Source: Bacteroidota bacterium
GTDB lineage: Bacteria > Bacteroidota > Rhodothermia > Rhodothermales > Rubricoccaceae
DNA length: 64,000 nucleotides
Assembly (NCBI GenBank): GCA_039821555.1
Contig: JBCBNX010000010.1
Span: forward strand, 1 to 64,000
Reading direction: 5' to 3'
A model generated the notes under the pieces. The model saw nothing but the letters and a program-made list of their open reading frames with translations. It was not told the origin of the DNA and ran no database searches. Below are positions 21,033 to 32,172 of the stretch, one piece after another; position 1 is the first letter of the stretch, and each line of letters begins with the position of its first letter. The translations under genes were made by a program, and so were the position numbers.

Positions 21033-22250
21033 GGACACCCCGAGCTTGTCACGAAGCAGCCGAGCCTCGTCACTGACAGCCTGCCCGAGTGCGCCGCCGA
21101 CGAGGGTGAAGGGCGAGCGCGGCCCAGCGAAGGCATCGGCGATGGCGTGGAGTGTGCCGAGCGACGGCGCGGCCTCCTGGGTGATCGCCGTGATCGCGTC
21201 CCAGTGATCGGGGACGAACTTTGCCTTGAAGGCTTCGAGCCCCTCGAAGTTGTAGAACCGCCGTCCGTGCGCGCGCACCCATCCCAGAAGCCCCTGAAGC
21301 CAGAGCGGGTTGTCGAGGTGCGGCACGCCGGGGGCCGTCTCGATGGCGCGCTGCGAGAGCGGGGAGAGGCCGAGCGTGACGTAGGGCGAACTCGCCTCGG
21401 CTGCAGCGTGCATCGCGGCGTCGAGGAGGAGCGTGGCGGTTCCGTTGGGCGCGGCGCGGCCCTGAATGATCTGCTCCACGAGCCACCCGTCCCGCGCCGG
21501 GATCGGCGAGAGGATGAGGTAGCCAACGGGCTCTGCTTTACTCCGGTCGTCTGCCTTACCGCCGTCGCACGCCTGCTCGGCCACAAACACGCGGCGGTCG
21601 ATCAGGCGCCCGCGCGTCTGCGGCTCGACGAGGAAGTGCATCGCGGGCATCCGCTTCGAGGCGAGCCACTCGGCGAGAAGCCGCTCCAACGCCGGGTGCG
21701 ACTCGGCGCGCTCGCTTGGCCACGCTCCCACCGTCACGCCCTTGTTGCGCGCCCGGTTGCGCTGCGCCCGCAGCGACGACTTTGACGCGAGGATATCGTC
21801 CCACCGTGCGGGGTCCCAGACGGGCTGTGCGCCGAGCGTCATCTGGCTGTAGTCGGGACGCCCGGCGAGGACGGTGCGCAGGCGCTCGTCCGCGCCGAAG
21901 TAGCACACCCGAGCCCGCTGCGCTTGGGCCGCTGCCGCAAACCGATGCGCGGCTTCAGCGACATAGTCTTCGGTGCAGACGGGCTCGCCCGCTACCACCC
22001 ACATCGCGCGCCCGCTCAGCCGCCGCGTCTCGACGTAGCCGACCACGGCGCGGTCTCCCGGCGCGAACCAATAGGACAGCCCTGGATTGAGTAACTGGTA
22101 GGCTGTCGCGTTCCAGCCGTGGGTCATCACCAGCCGCCGGACGCGGTCGAGGGGTGGGGTGAGGCGGTGCGGCACAGGCAGGGTGGGAGGTGAGCAAGGG
22201 CAGGCATACGGACGCTGGGCCTCCTCGTTCGGAGATGGCCTCGCGTGCAT
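21024..22250 (-). CDS. DUF2156 protein, phosphatidylglycerol lysyltransferase C-terminal domain-like
   Basis: About 408 aa with the tandem-GNAT DUF2156 fold found in MprF and LysX. Landmarks are VMTHGWNATAYQLLNPGLSYWF, AVVGYVETRRLSGRAMWVVAGEP, RNRARNKGV, EWLASKRMPAMHFLVEP, and the diagnostic YNFEGLEAFKAKFVPDHW near the C-terminus. MprF-type enzymes transfer aminoacyl groups from tRNA to lipids; the free-standing cytosolic versions are mostly uncharacterised, so the acceptor is unknown. Possible starts are ATG 22316, 22265 and 22250. The shortest is used since upstream residues are not family-like; the core begins only near residue 40, so even this may be long. Confidence 0.78.
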   Translation of the reverse strand: MHARPSPNEEAQRPYACPCSPPTLPVPHRLTPPLDRVRRLVMTHGWNATAYQLLNPGLSYWFAPGDRAVVGYVETRRLSGRAMWVVAGEPVCTEDYVAEAAHRFAAAAQAQRARVCYFGADERLRTVLAGRPDYSQMTLGAQPVWDPARWDDILASKSSLRAQRNRARNKGVTVGAWPSERAESHPALERLLAEWLASKRMPAMHFLVEPQTRGRLIDRRVFVAEQACDGGKADDRSKAEPVGYLILSPIPARDGWLVEQIIQGRAAPNGTATLLLDAAMHAAAEASSPYVTLGLSPLSQRAIETAPGVPHLDNPLWLQGLLGWVRAHGRRFYNFEGLEAFKAKFVPDHWDAITAITQEAAPSLGTLHAIADAFAGPRSPFTLVGGALGQAVSDEARLLRDKLGVSSR

Positions 22251-22251
22251 A

Positions 22252-22260
22252 GTAGCTTGA
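22252..22260 (+). promoter_or_regulatory. Candidate -7 element for the Rrf2 gene
   Basis: GTAGCTTGA in the divergent region between the DUF2156 and Rrf2 genes, 84 bp before ATG 22344. Confidence 0.25.
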
Positions 22261-22343
22261 AGCATCCGTTCCCGCGATCGATGCAGCCAACCGGAAAGCG
22301 TTGTCGCTGAGAACACGTCTCTTCAGGCTCGGTTTTTCTCGTC

Positions 22344-22775
22344 ATGAACACGCACTTCGCCATCGCTCTGCACGCGCTTGCGTTGCTCCACCACGAGAAC
22401 GCCTCGCCGCTCTCCGCCGTGTTCATCGCTGCGAGCGTCGGGACCAACCCCGTCTTCATGCGACGCGTCCTGCGTGACCTCCAGCGGGCGGACCTCATCG
22501 AGATCAAGCGGGGCGTCGACGGTGGAGCATCGCTTGCCCGCCCTGCAGACCGGATCACCCTGGCTGAGGTTTACCTAGCGGTGTTCGGCAGGGGCCGCCT
22601 CCTCGCGATCCACGAGGCGCCGAGTCCTAGGTGCCAGGTAGGACAGGGCGTAGCGACAGCGTTCACGGACGTCGCCCAAAACGCGGAGGACGCGCTTCTG
22701 GCACACCTCCGCGACGAGACCATCGCGGACTTTCATGCGCGCACGCAGTGCACGGAGCCCGCACAGGAAAAATAA
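22344..22775 (+). CDS. Rrf2-family transcriptional regulator (YwnA-like)
   Basis: This 143-aa protein has the Rrf2 winged helix: FAIALHALALLHH at the start, the recognition region FIAASVGTNPVFMRRVLRDLQRADLI, and the wing KRGVDGGASLARPADRITLAEVY. The three closely spaced cysteines that hold Fe-S clusters in IscR/NsrR are absent; only one Cys lies in that area and another near the C-terminus. It is therefore more like the cluster-free YwnA/CymR branch. It lies 93 bp upstream of a secreted SnoaL-like gene whose start is preceded by a palindrome, a plausible operator. Confidence 0.9.
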   Translation: MNTHFAIALHALALLHHENASPLSAVFIAASVGTNPVFMRRVLRDLQRADLIEIKRGVDGGASLARPADRITLAEVYLAVFGRGRLLAIHEAPSPRCQVGQGVATAFTDVAQNAEDALLAHLRDETIADFHARTQCTEPAQEK

Positions 22776-22849
22776 TAGGAACCATGTCGATTCTCTTTAA
22801 GTAGGGGACCGACCGCGCGCTCAAGGTGAGAAGGCGTGGTTATAAACAG

Positions 22850-22862
22850 AACCAATTTGGTT
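22850..22862 (+). promoter_or_regulatory. Candidate Rrf2 operator
   Basis: AACCAATTTGGTT (arms AACCA/TGGTT), 6 bp before ATG 22869, in an unusually AT-rich stretch containing TATAAA at 22841. Binding here would block initiation of the secreted SnoaL-like gene. Confidence 0.4.
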
Positions 22863-22868
22863 GTAATT

Positions 22869-23777
22869 ATGGGTCATTTACGCCTATTCCTCCTGCTGGC
22901 TTCCATCGGTGTCGCGGCACCGGGCACGCCCGCGGCAGCGCAGCCTGCTCCCGATTCCTCCATCCAACCTGTCACCCCGATGTTCTCTGATCCGCTTGCC
23001 ACGGCTCCAACCACGTCCGACCGCGAGCGCCAGGTGCTGGCTCTCCTGAAAAGCCTGGAGACCGGCGATCCTGCCCCCGTTGCGCTCGTCAACCCCGACA
23101 ACTACACCCAGCACAACCTCGCCATCGGGGACGGCATCGAGGGTCTGGCCGCCGCGCTTGAACTCCTCGACGGGACCGCCCGCGTCCGCTCGGTGCGTGT
23201 CTTCGAGGACGGTGATTACGTCTTCGTACACACGGACTACGACTTCTTCGGGCCGAAGGTCGGCTTTGACATCTTCCGCTTCGAGGACGGCCGTGTCGTG
23301 GAGCACTGGGACAACCTGCAGGAGACGGCAGGCCCCAACCCGAGCGGCCACACGATGCTGGACGGCCCCACCACGCCCACCGATTTGGAGAAGACGGACG
23401 AGAACAAGACGCTCGTCCGCACCTTCTTCGAGGACGTGCTCGTCGGCCAGCGCTTTGACCGCCTCCCCGACTACTTTGACGGCGATCGCTACATCCAGCA
23501 CAACCCTGCTATCGCAGACGGGCTGTCGGGCCTGGGCGCCGCGCTGCAGTCGTGGCAGGAGGAGGGCTTCGAGTTCGCCTACGACACGGTGCACGCTGTC
23601 TTTGGCGAGGGCAATTTCGTGCTGGTGGTGAGCGAAGGACGCTTCGGGGGCGACCCTGTCGCGTTCTACGACTTGCTCCGGGTCGAGAACGGGAAGATTG
23701 CCGAGCACTGGGACACGATCGAGACGATCCCGCCGCGAGAGGCCTGGCAGAACGACAACGGTAAGTTTGGCTTCTAG
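22869..23777 (+). CDS. Secreted protein with two SnoaL/NTF2-like domains
   Basis: The 302-aa product from ATG 22869 has a signal peptide (MGHLRLFLLLASIGVAAPGTPAAAQ) and two homologous SnoaL-like domains, about 50-165 and 180-295. Each repeats the pattern Y(T/I)QHNxAIxDGxxGLxAAL then GDYVFVHTDY or GNFVLVVSEG and ends in a (V/I)xEHWD motif. This resembles the predicted SnoaL-like aldol-condensation-catalysing family (COG4922), in which the enzymatic role is only assumed. GTG 22836 is in frame but would place the palindrome inside the coding region and weaken the signal peptide, so ATG is preferred. Regulation by the adjacent Rrf2 protein is likely. Confidence 0.8.
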   Translation: MGHLRLFLLLASIGVAAPGTPAAAQPAPDSSIQPVTPMFSDPLATAPTTSDRERQVLALLKSLETGDPAPVALVNPDNYTQHNLAIGDGIEGLAAALELLDGTARVRSVRVFEDGDYVFVHTDYDFFGPKVGFDIFRFEDGRVVEHWDNLQETAGPNPSGHTMLDGPTTPTDLEKTDENKTLVRTFFEDVLVGQRFDRLPDYFDGDRYIQHNPAIADGLSGLGAALQSWQEEGFEFAYDTVHAVFGEGNFVLVVSEGRFGGDPVAFYDLLRVENGKIAEHWDTIETIPPREAWQNDNGKFGF

Positions 23778-24081
23778 GCGCTGGGCTCCCGAGCGCCGGT
23801 GCTTCGCCGCGAGGCATGAGCAGCCCCCGGGCTCCGGTCCGGGGGAGGCCCGCACCGGAGCTCGCCACGACGATGAGTGCAGCGGCGCTGGCCTGGACTC
23901 CACGGAAACCAGGGAAACGTAGCGGAGTGCCTTGCGTACCTGCGCTAAACTCGAGGGCAGTCCGTGTCCCCATTCTGTGCGACCCGTGTCCCCATTCTGT
24001 GCGACGTCTGGCACGGTTTCGGCTCCCCTCGCTCTGCTTGGCCCCCCTTTATCCAGCGCCCCGCTCATCGTGACTGCCCCA
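23778..24081. other. metH upstream region
   Basis: 304 bp. It contains a GC-rich hairpin (CCCCCGG 23824-23830 with CCGGGGG 23839-23845) that may end the upstream transcript, and a 22-bp tandem duplication (23962-24005). No cobalamin-riboswitch B12 box or SAM-riboswitch pattern was recognised by eye. Confidence 0.5.
23962..24005. repeat. Perfect 22-bp tandem duplication
   Basis: Two adjacent identical 22-mers beginning CCGTGTCCCCATTC, 77 bp before metH ATG. Function unknown; it could be a duplicated regulatory site or a replication slip. Confidence 0.8.
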
Positions 24082-27858
<3,777 letters not shown>

Positions 27859-27881
27859 GGAAGACCTCGGCCAATCACGGG

Positions 27882-30488
27882 TTAGACCTCCCGGAGTTGG
27901 GCGCGGGCCTGCTCGGAGCGGGGGTGGCCCGGGCCGAACTGTGTCTCGTGAAGCGAGACGCTTGCGCGCGCGACGGCAGCGGCCTCGTCGGTGAGCCCTG
28001 CCTGTATCAACCGACGGGTGTATCGGAAGTGGGCTTGCGCGCTGTAGATGTTGTCGCTGCGCCCGAAGAACCCATCATAGCGCCCGACGGCCTCCGTGAA
28101 ACGCGCCTGCGTCTGCTCGAAGCCGTCGCGGTCTAGCGTGGCGAGGGCTTGCTCCAACAAGAACGAGGTGGCCCCGTGATGGTCTGCGCCGTGGATGGCT
28201 CGCATCAGCGGGAGGCCTTCGTCGATGACGGTGCGCGCCTCGACGAAGCGCTGGGCCCTGTTGAGGGCTTTAGCGTAGTGGAGCAACCAGAACGGCAGGC
28301 GAGGGTCCCGCGCGTTTACCGAAGTCCGTGCCTGCGCCACCGCGGTGCCGAGGTCATCGACGGCATCGGGCTGCCCCTGCTCGACCCTGTAGACGTGGCG
28401 CGCGACGGCACAGTCGAGCGTGTTGGGGTGGGTGGGGCCGAGGGCCTGCTCGTAGATCGAGGCGGCCCGCTGCACGGCCGCCTCCGCCTCGGCGTGCTTC
28501 ATGTTGGTGCCCAGCGTCAGCGCAAGCAGGTAGCTGGACACGCCGACGTGCGGGTGGGTCGCCCCGTGCACCTCCTCGTTGAGGGTTACCACCTCGCGCA
28601 GCATACGCTCGGCGTCGAGGGGGCGCCCGTGGTCGCGGAGCAGCATGGCGTACTGCCCCAGCGAGATCGCGAGGTAGGCCGTGTGCCCCCGCTCGCGGAA
28701 CGCAGCGGTCGACTGGAGGAAATGCGCCTCGGCCTCGCGCGCCTCCCCGCGTCGGTTGAGCGCGATCCCGAGTTCGTGGTGGAGGTCGGCCGTGTCAGGC
28801 GACCCGACCTCGCGTAGCGCTTCGAGCGACTGGCGGTTGAGCGCGATCGACTCCAACTCACGCTCCTCGCCGCCGAGGAGGACGAGGACGTTTGCCAGCC
28901 CGCGCGCCGTGTTCGCGTAGGCCAGCGGCGTGTCGCGGAGGCCCGGCAGCGCGAGGCGGAAGAGCGAGTCGGCCTCGTGCCACCGGCCGATGCCGGAGTA
29001 GGCGTTGCCCAGTACGGTGTGGATGCGCTCCTGCACGGTCGGCTGGTCCACGAGCGAGTCGGCCGCTGCCAGCACAGCTCCGTCGAGCAGGTCGCCCATG
29101 CGAAGCGTGTCGCGGCGGTTGGTCTGGAAGGGATTGGCCGACGAGAGCACGTAGTCCATGAACGTGAGGGCTTCCTCAGCGCGGGCTGCCTGCTCCGCGG
29201 CGCGGTTGCGCTCGGTCGTGAGTCGGGAAATGTAGACGCCCGTCAGCGCCACGACGGCGAGCACGAAGGCCGCCGTCATCGCCACGCCGACGCGGTGCCG
29301 GGCGACGTACTTCCGCAGCCGGTATGCCACCGAGGGCGGGCGCGCCTCGATGGGCTGGCCGGTGCGGTGGCGGCGGAGGTCGTCGGCGAGCGCCATCGCC
29401 GAGTCGTAGCGGTCGGCGGGGTCTTTGGCGAGCGCCTTGAGGCAGATCGCGTCGAGGTCACCGCGCAGCCGGGCAGGGTCGGTCGGCGGCACATGATCCG
29501 GGCTGCGCTGCCGCGCGCTCGGCGGAGGCGGCTCGGCCGTGAGGATGGCCTGTTCGAATTGCGCCTCGGTCGACCCATCGTACGGTAGCTTGCCCGTGAG
29601 AAGCTCGTAGAGAATCACCCCGAGCGCGTAGACATCGGAGGCCGTCGTCGTGGGCTGACCGCTGACCTGCTCCGGCGCGGCGTACGCCCGCGTCATCGGG
29701 CTGGGCCCGTAGAGCGTGAGCGGCTCAGCCTCGTCATGCTCCAGGAGCTTCGCGATACCGAAGTCGAGCAGCTTGACCGTGGGCTTCGCGCCGGACTGCC
29801 CCTGGGGCGCCTCGGTGACGAGGATGTTCGATGGCTTGAGGTCGCGGTGGACGATGAGGCGGCGGTGGGCATAGTGGACGGCCTCGCAGACCTGCTCGAC
29901 GAGATCGAGGCGCGCCTCGACCGACAGCATCCGCGTCTCGGCGAAGCGCGTGATCCGCTCGCCCTCAACGTGGTCCATCGCAAAGTAGGGCCGCCCGGCG
30001 GCGTCGGTGCCCGCGTCGAGGAGGCGGGCGATGCCCGGGTGCTGGAGGGCCGCCAGGATGCGGCGCTCGGCCTCGAAGCGGCGCGCGACGCCGGGCACGT
30101 CGAGGCCAACGCGGATGCGTTTCAGGGCGACCTGGCGCTCGAAGAGGCCGTCGGCGCGTTCCACGAGGAAGACCTCGCCCATGCCGCCACGCCCGAGCAG
30201 CCGCAGCGGACGGTAGGGCCCGACGCGGTCCGGCAGCGCCTCCTCGCCATCAGGCTCGTCGCCGGAAACGCCGTCGTAAAAAGAGGGCATCACGACGGCG
30301 ACGGCTGGAGCCTCCAGAAAGTCGTCCGCCTCCTCGGCGTGTGCGAGCAGGTCCTCAACTTCGGCGCGGAGCGCGTCGTCGTCCTCACACAGGTCATCGA
30401 GGAGCGCTGGCCGGTCGGCGGGCTCGGCATCGAGCGCTGCGCCGAGGATGGTCTGGAGGCGCTCCCAGCGGTGGGCGTTGGGGGGCAT
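27882..30488 (-). CDS. Transmembrane Ser/Thr protein kinase with C-terminal TPR sensor region
   Basis: The 868-aa product has a short helical N-terminus, then a Hanks-type kinase domain (about 91-370). Visible are the glycine loop LLGRGGMGEVFLVE (98-110), catalytic Lys 123 in VALKRI, HRDLKPSN (Asp 216), DFG (Asp 242), and an APE motif in YAAPEQV. All key residues are present, so it should be active. One membrane helix (about 400-420) separates it from a C-terminal region of repeated 42-residue-type TPR motifs (FRLALPGLRDTPLAYANTARGLANVL and similar). This layout is common in Rhodothermota, Planctomycetes and Acidobacteria, often beside an ECF sigma factor, but none is adjacent here. ATG 30488 is the first with family-like sequence. 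Confidence 0.93.
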   Translation of the reverse strand: MPPNAHRWERLQTILGAALDAEPADRPALLDDLCEDDDALRAEVEDLLAHAEEADDFLEAPAVAVVMPSFYDGVSGDEPDGEEALPDRVGPYRPLRLLGRGGMGEVFLVERADGLFERQVALKRIRVGLDVPGVARRFEAERRILAALQHPGIARLLDAGTDAAGRPYFAMDHVEGERITRFAETRMLSVEARLDLVEQVCEAVHYAHRRLIVHRDLKPSNILVTEAPQGQSGAKPTVKLLDFGIAKLLEHDEAEPLTLYGPSPMTRAYAAPEQVSGQPTTTASDVYALGVILYELLTGKLPYDGSTEAQFEQAILTAEPPPPSARQRSPDHVPPTDPARLRGDLDAICLKALAKDPADRYDSAMALADDLRRHRTGQPIEARPPSVAYRLRKYVARHRVGVAMTAAFVLAVVALTGVYISRLTTERNRAAEQAARAEEALTFMDYVLSSANPFQTNRRDTLRMGDLLDGAVLAAADSLVDQPTVQERIHTVLGNAYSGIGRWHEADSLFRLALPGLRDTPLAYANTARGLANVLVLLGGEERELESIALNRQSLEALREVGSPDTADLHHELGIALNRRGEAREAEAHFLQSTAAFRERGHTAYLAISLGQYAMLLRDHGRPLDAERMLREVVTLNEEVHGATHPHVGVSSYLLALTLGTNMKHAEAEAAVQRAASIYEQALGPTHPNTLDCAVARHVYRVEQGQPDAVDDLGTAVAQARTSVNARDPRLPFWLLHYAKALNRAQRFVEARTVIDEGLPLMRAIHGADHHGATSFLLEQALATLDRDGFEQTQARFTEAVGRYDGFFGRSDNIYSAQAHFRYTRRLIQAGLTDEAAAVARASVSLHETQFGPGHPRSEQARAQLREV

Positions 30489-30755
30489 GGGCGATGCTAA
30501 GGTCGGTGGTGGGCGAACGCGGCTCAGGAGCCCTCGCGGCCCGAACATACAGCCAGGCGGCCGAGGATGCCGCGCGGGTAGCCCCCGCAATCATTGCGCC
30601 TCGAACGAGCTAGCGCCCCAAACCACACGGCAAACGCGCTGGTGGGGGTAGTCGCCCTGCAACCGCGCCCTCGCGCGCCACGCCCGGCCCCTTACGTCAC
30701 AGCAGCAAGGCTACGTCGCGGAGCCTGGCAATTCGCCGAGCGCCCCGGACGTCAC
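30489..30755. other. Upstream region of the kinase gene
   Basis: No gene seen. It must contain the kinase promoter and the 3' end of the envelope cluster transcript, if that terminates here; no clear hairpin plus U-tract was found. Confidence 0.4.
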
Positions 30756-30923
30756 TCAGGAGCGATCAGCCTGAGGCTTCGGTTGTGTAGGGAGCGCGCT
30801 CCAGAGCGAGATGTCGCACCGAAGCGTCTCGACATCGGTCCCGTGCACATGGATGGTTAGTGACTTGTTGCCACGGTTCGAAGCCAGCAGGATGCGCGAG
30901 GACGCAGGTACCGGTTCGCCCAT
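30756..30923 (-). CDS. Possible 55-aa small ORF at the end of the exbB-exbD cluster
   Basis: ATG 30923 lies 9 bp after the exbD stop. The frame encodes 55 residues beginning MGEPVPASSRILLASNRG and containing SLTIHVHGTDVETLRCDIS, a pattern suggesting beta strands. It is not a shadow of a longer gene. I recognise no family, and there is no TonB-like Pro-rich linker or membrane segment. Spacing and balanced composition are the only support. Confidence 0.3.
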   Translation of the reverse strand: MGEPVPASSRILLASNRGNKSLTIHVHGTDVETLRCDISLWSALPTQPKPQADRS

Positions 30924-30932
30924 TTCTGAAGC

Positions 30933-31334
30933 CTACTGCTCCAGCGGCGCCGTTGCCATGAGCACGCGGAGGGCGTTGGCCTGGGCGGCGCTCGCCACAG
31001 CCGCGAACTGGCGGACCGTGGCCTCGGCATCGGCGCGGAGCACGAGGGCGTCGCGGTCGCCGCGCGCCTCAGCAAGAGCGGTGGCAAGGTCGTCTTCGAG
31101 CACCTCTTGGTCGCCGACGAAGAACAGGCCCTCCGCCGTGATCGCCACGCTGACATACTGCTGCTCCTCGGGCACGCCTGCGGCCGATTCGGGGAGGTTG
31201 ACCCGGATGCCCTGCTGCGTCACGAATGAACTCGTGAGCAGGAAAAAGATCAGGAGCAGCAGCACGATGTCGGTCAGCCCGGCGAGGCTAAACACCGTGA
31301 GTGGCTTGCGTCCGGTCGAGAAGTCGAGGTTCAT
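30933..31334 (-). CDS. ExbD/TolR family proton-channel subunit
   Basis: This 133-aa protein has a short cytoplasmic N-terminus and one membrane helix, LTDIVLLLLIFFLLTSSF, carrying the conserved proton-path Asp (residue 22). A periplasmic domain follows with VNLPESAAG and ITAEGLFFVGDQEV, matching ExbD/TolR (about 140 aa). It should dimerise in the pore of the ExbB/TolQ pentamer encoded 12 bp upstream. It energises an outer-membrane or cell-wall partner; with no TonB or TolA gene in the window, the SPOR or TPR protein of the same cluster may fill that role (inference). Confidence 0.93.
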   Translation of the reverse strand: MNLDFSTGRKPLTVFSLAGLTDIVLLLLIFFLLTSSFVTQQGIRVNLPESAAGVPEEQQYVSVAITAEGLFFVGDQEVLEDDLATALAEARGDRDALVLRADAEATVRQFAAVASAAQANALRVLMATAPLEQ

Positions 31335-31346
31335 CGGTCCCGGCGG

Positions 31347-32144
31347 CTAGGAGGCGTACGGTGCGACAAACGGGGCGTCGCGCGGCGGCCCCGCCGGAGG
31401 GCGAGGCGTCGATGGCGTCTGCAGGAGATCGATGAAGTCTGTCGAGGCGCGCTCCAGGTCGTTAACCGTCCGGTTGATGCGGTTGACGAGGAAGTTGTAC
31501 GCGAAGAGCGCCACCACGCCCACAGCTAGGCCGGCCGCGGTGGTGACGAGCGCTTCCCAGATGCCCTCGGCCAGCACGCTGGGGTTGACGCTGCCCTGGA
31601 GGTTTTGGATCTGCTGGAAGGCGCGGATCATGCCGATTACGGTCCCGAGGAAGCCGAGCATCGGCGCGATGGCGGCGGACGAGGCGATGAGGTCGAGGCG
31701 GCGCTCCAGCAGAAACGTTTCGTGCTTGCCCGCCGCCTGCACCGACTCCTTGATCTCGCTGATGGGCCGTCCGAGACGGTCGAGCCCCGCCCGGATGATG
31801 CGCGCCATCGGCGTGTCGAACTCGCGGCAGTAGCGCCGCGCACCCGCGACATCGCCCTCGCGGACGTACTCGCGGACGCTCTGCGTGAACGAGTCGGGGT
31901 CGGCGTCGGCCCGGCGCAGCGTGAGCACGCGCTCGACGAAGAGGTACACCGTCAGCACGGAAAGGAGCCCGATCGGGACCATCGTCCAGCCGCCTTTGAC
32001 GAGCAGTTCGAGGAGCGACACCCGCTCGACCACCTCGATGGTTTGGGCGAGCGTGTCGGGAGCGCTGGGGTCGACCTGCCACGCGAGCAGGGAGGCCCAC
32101 GCGAGCAGGAAGGCCCACGCGAGTAGGAAGGCAGGCGAGGTCAT
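31347..32144 (-). CDS. ExbB/TolQ/MotA family proton-channel protein
   Basis: The 265-aa product has an N-terminal hydrophobic repeat segment (FLLAWAFLLAWASLLAW) and the three TolQ/ExbB helices: TMVPIGLLSVLTVYLFVERV (about 50-70), IAPMLGFLGTVIGMIRAF, and ALVTTAAGLAVGVVALFAY. The cytoplasmic loop RRYCREFDTPMARIIRAGL is also typical. It should form the pentameric motor with ExbD. ATG 32144 was chosen; the open frame further upstream translates the SPOR gene end in another frame. The N-terminal 18-bp tandem repeat is unusual for the family. Confidence 0.93.
   Translation of the reverse strand: MTSPAFLLAWAFLLAWASLLAWQVDPSAPDTLAQTIEVVERVSLLELLVKGGWTMVPIGLLSVLTVYLFVERVLTLRRADADPDSFTQSVREYVREGDVAGARRYCREFDTPMARIIRAGLDRLGRPISEIKESVQAAGKHETFLLERRLDLIASSAAIAPMLGFLGTVIGMIRAFQQIQNLQGSVNPSVLAEGIWEALVTTAAGLAVGVVALFAYNFLVNRINRTVNDLERASTDFIDLLQTPSTPRPPAGPPRDAPFVAPYAS
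32081..32134 (-). repeat. 18-bp tandem repeat in the exbB signal/TM segment
   Basis: Three near-identical 18-bp units (plus-strand consensus ACGCGAGCAGGAAGGCCC) encode a repeating LLAWAF hexapeptide. Changes in unit number stay in frame and would alter only the length of the hydrophobic N-terminus. Confidence 0.8.
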
Positions 32145-32172
32145 ACGCGAGAGAGGCGGAGAGGGCCGGAGA

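Noticed and set aside
23778..24081. Possible cobalamin or SAM riboswitch before metH.
   Set aside because: No B12 box or SAM aptamer core recognised by eye; a covariance-model scan (Rfam cobalamin, SAM families) would be decisive.
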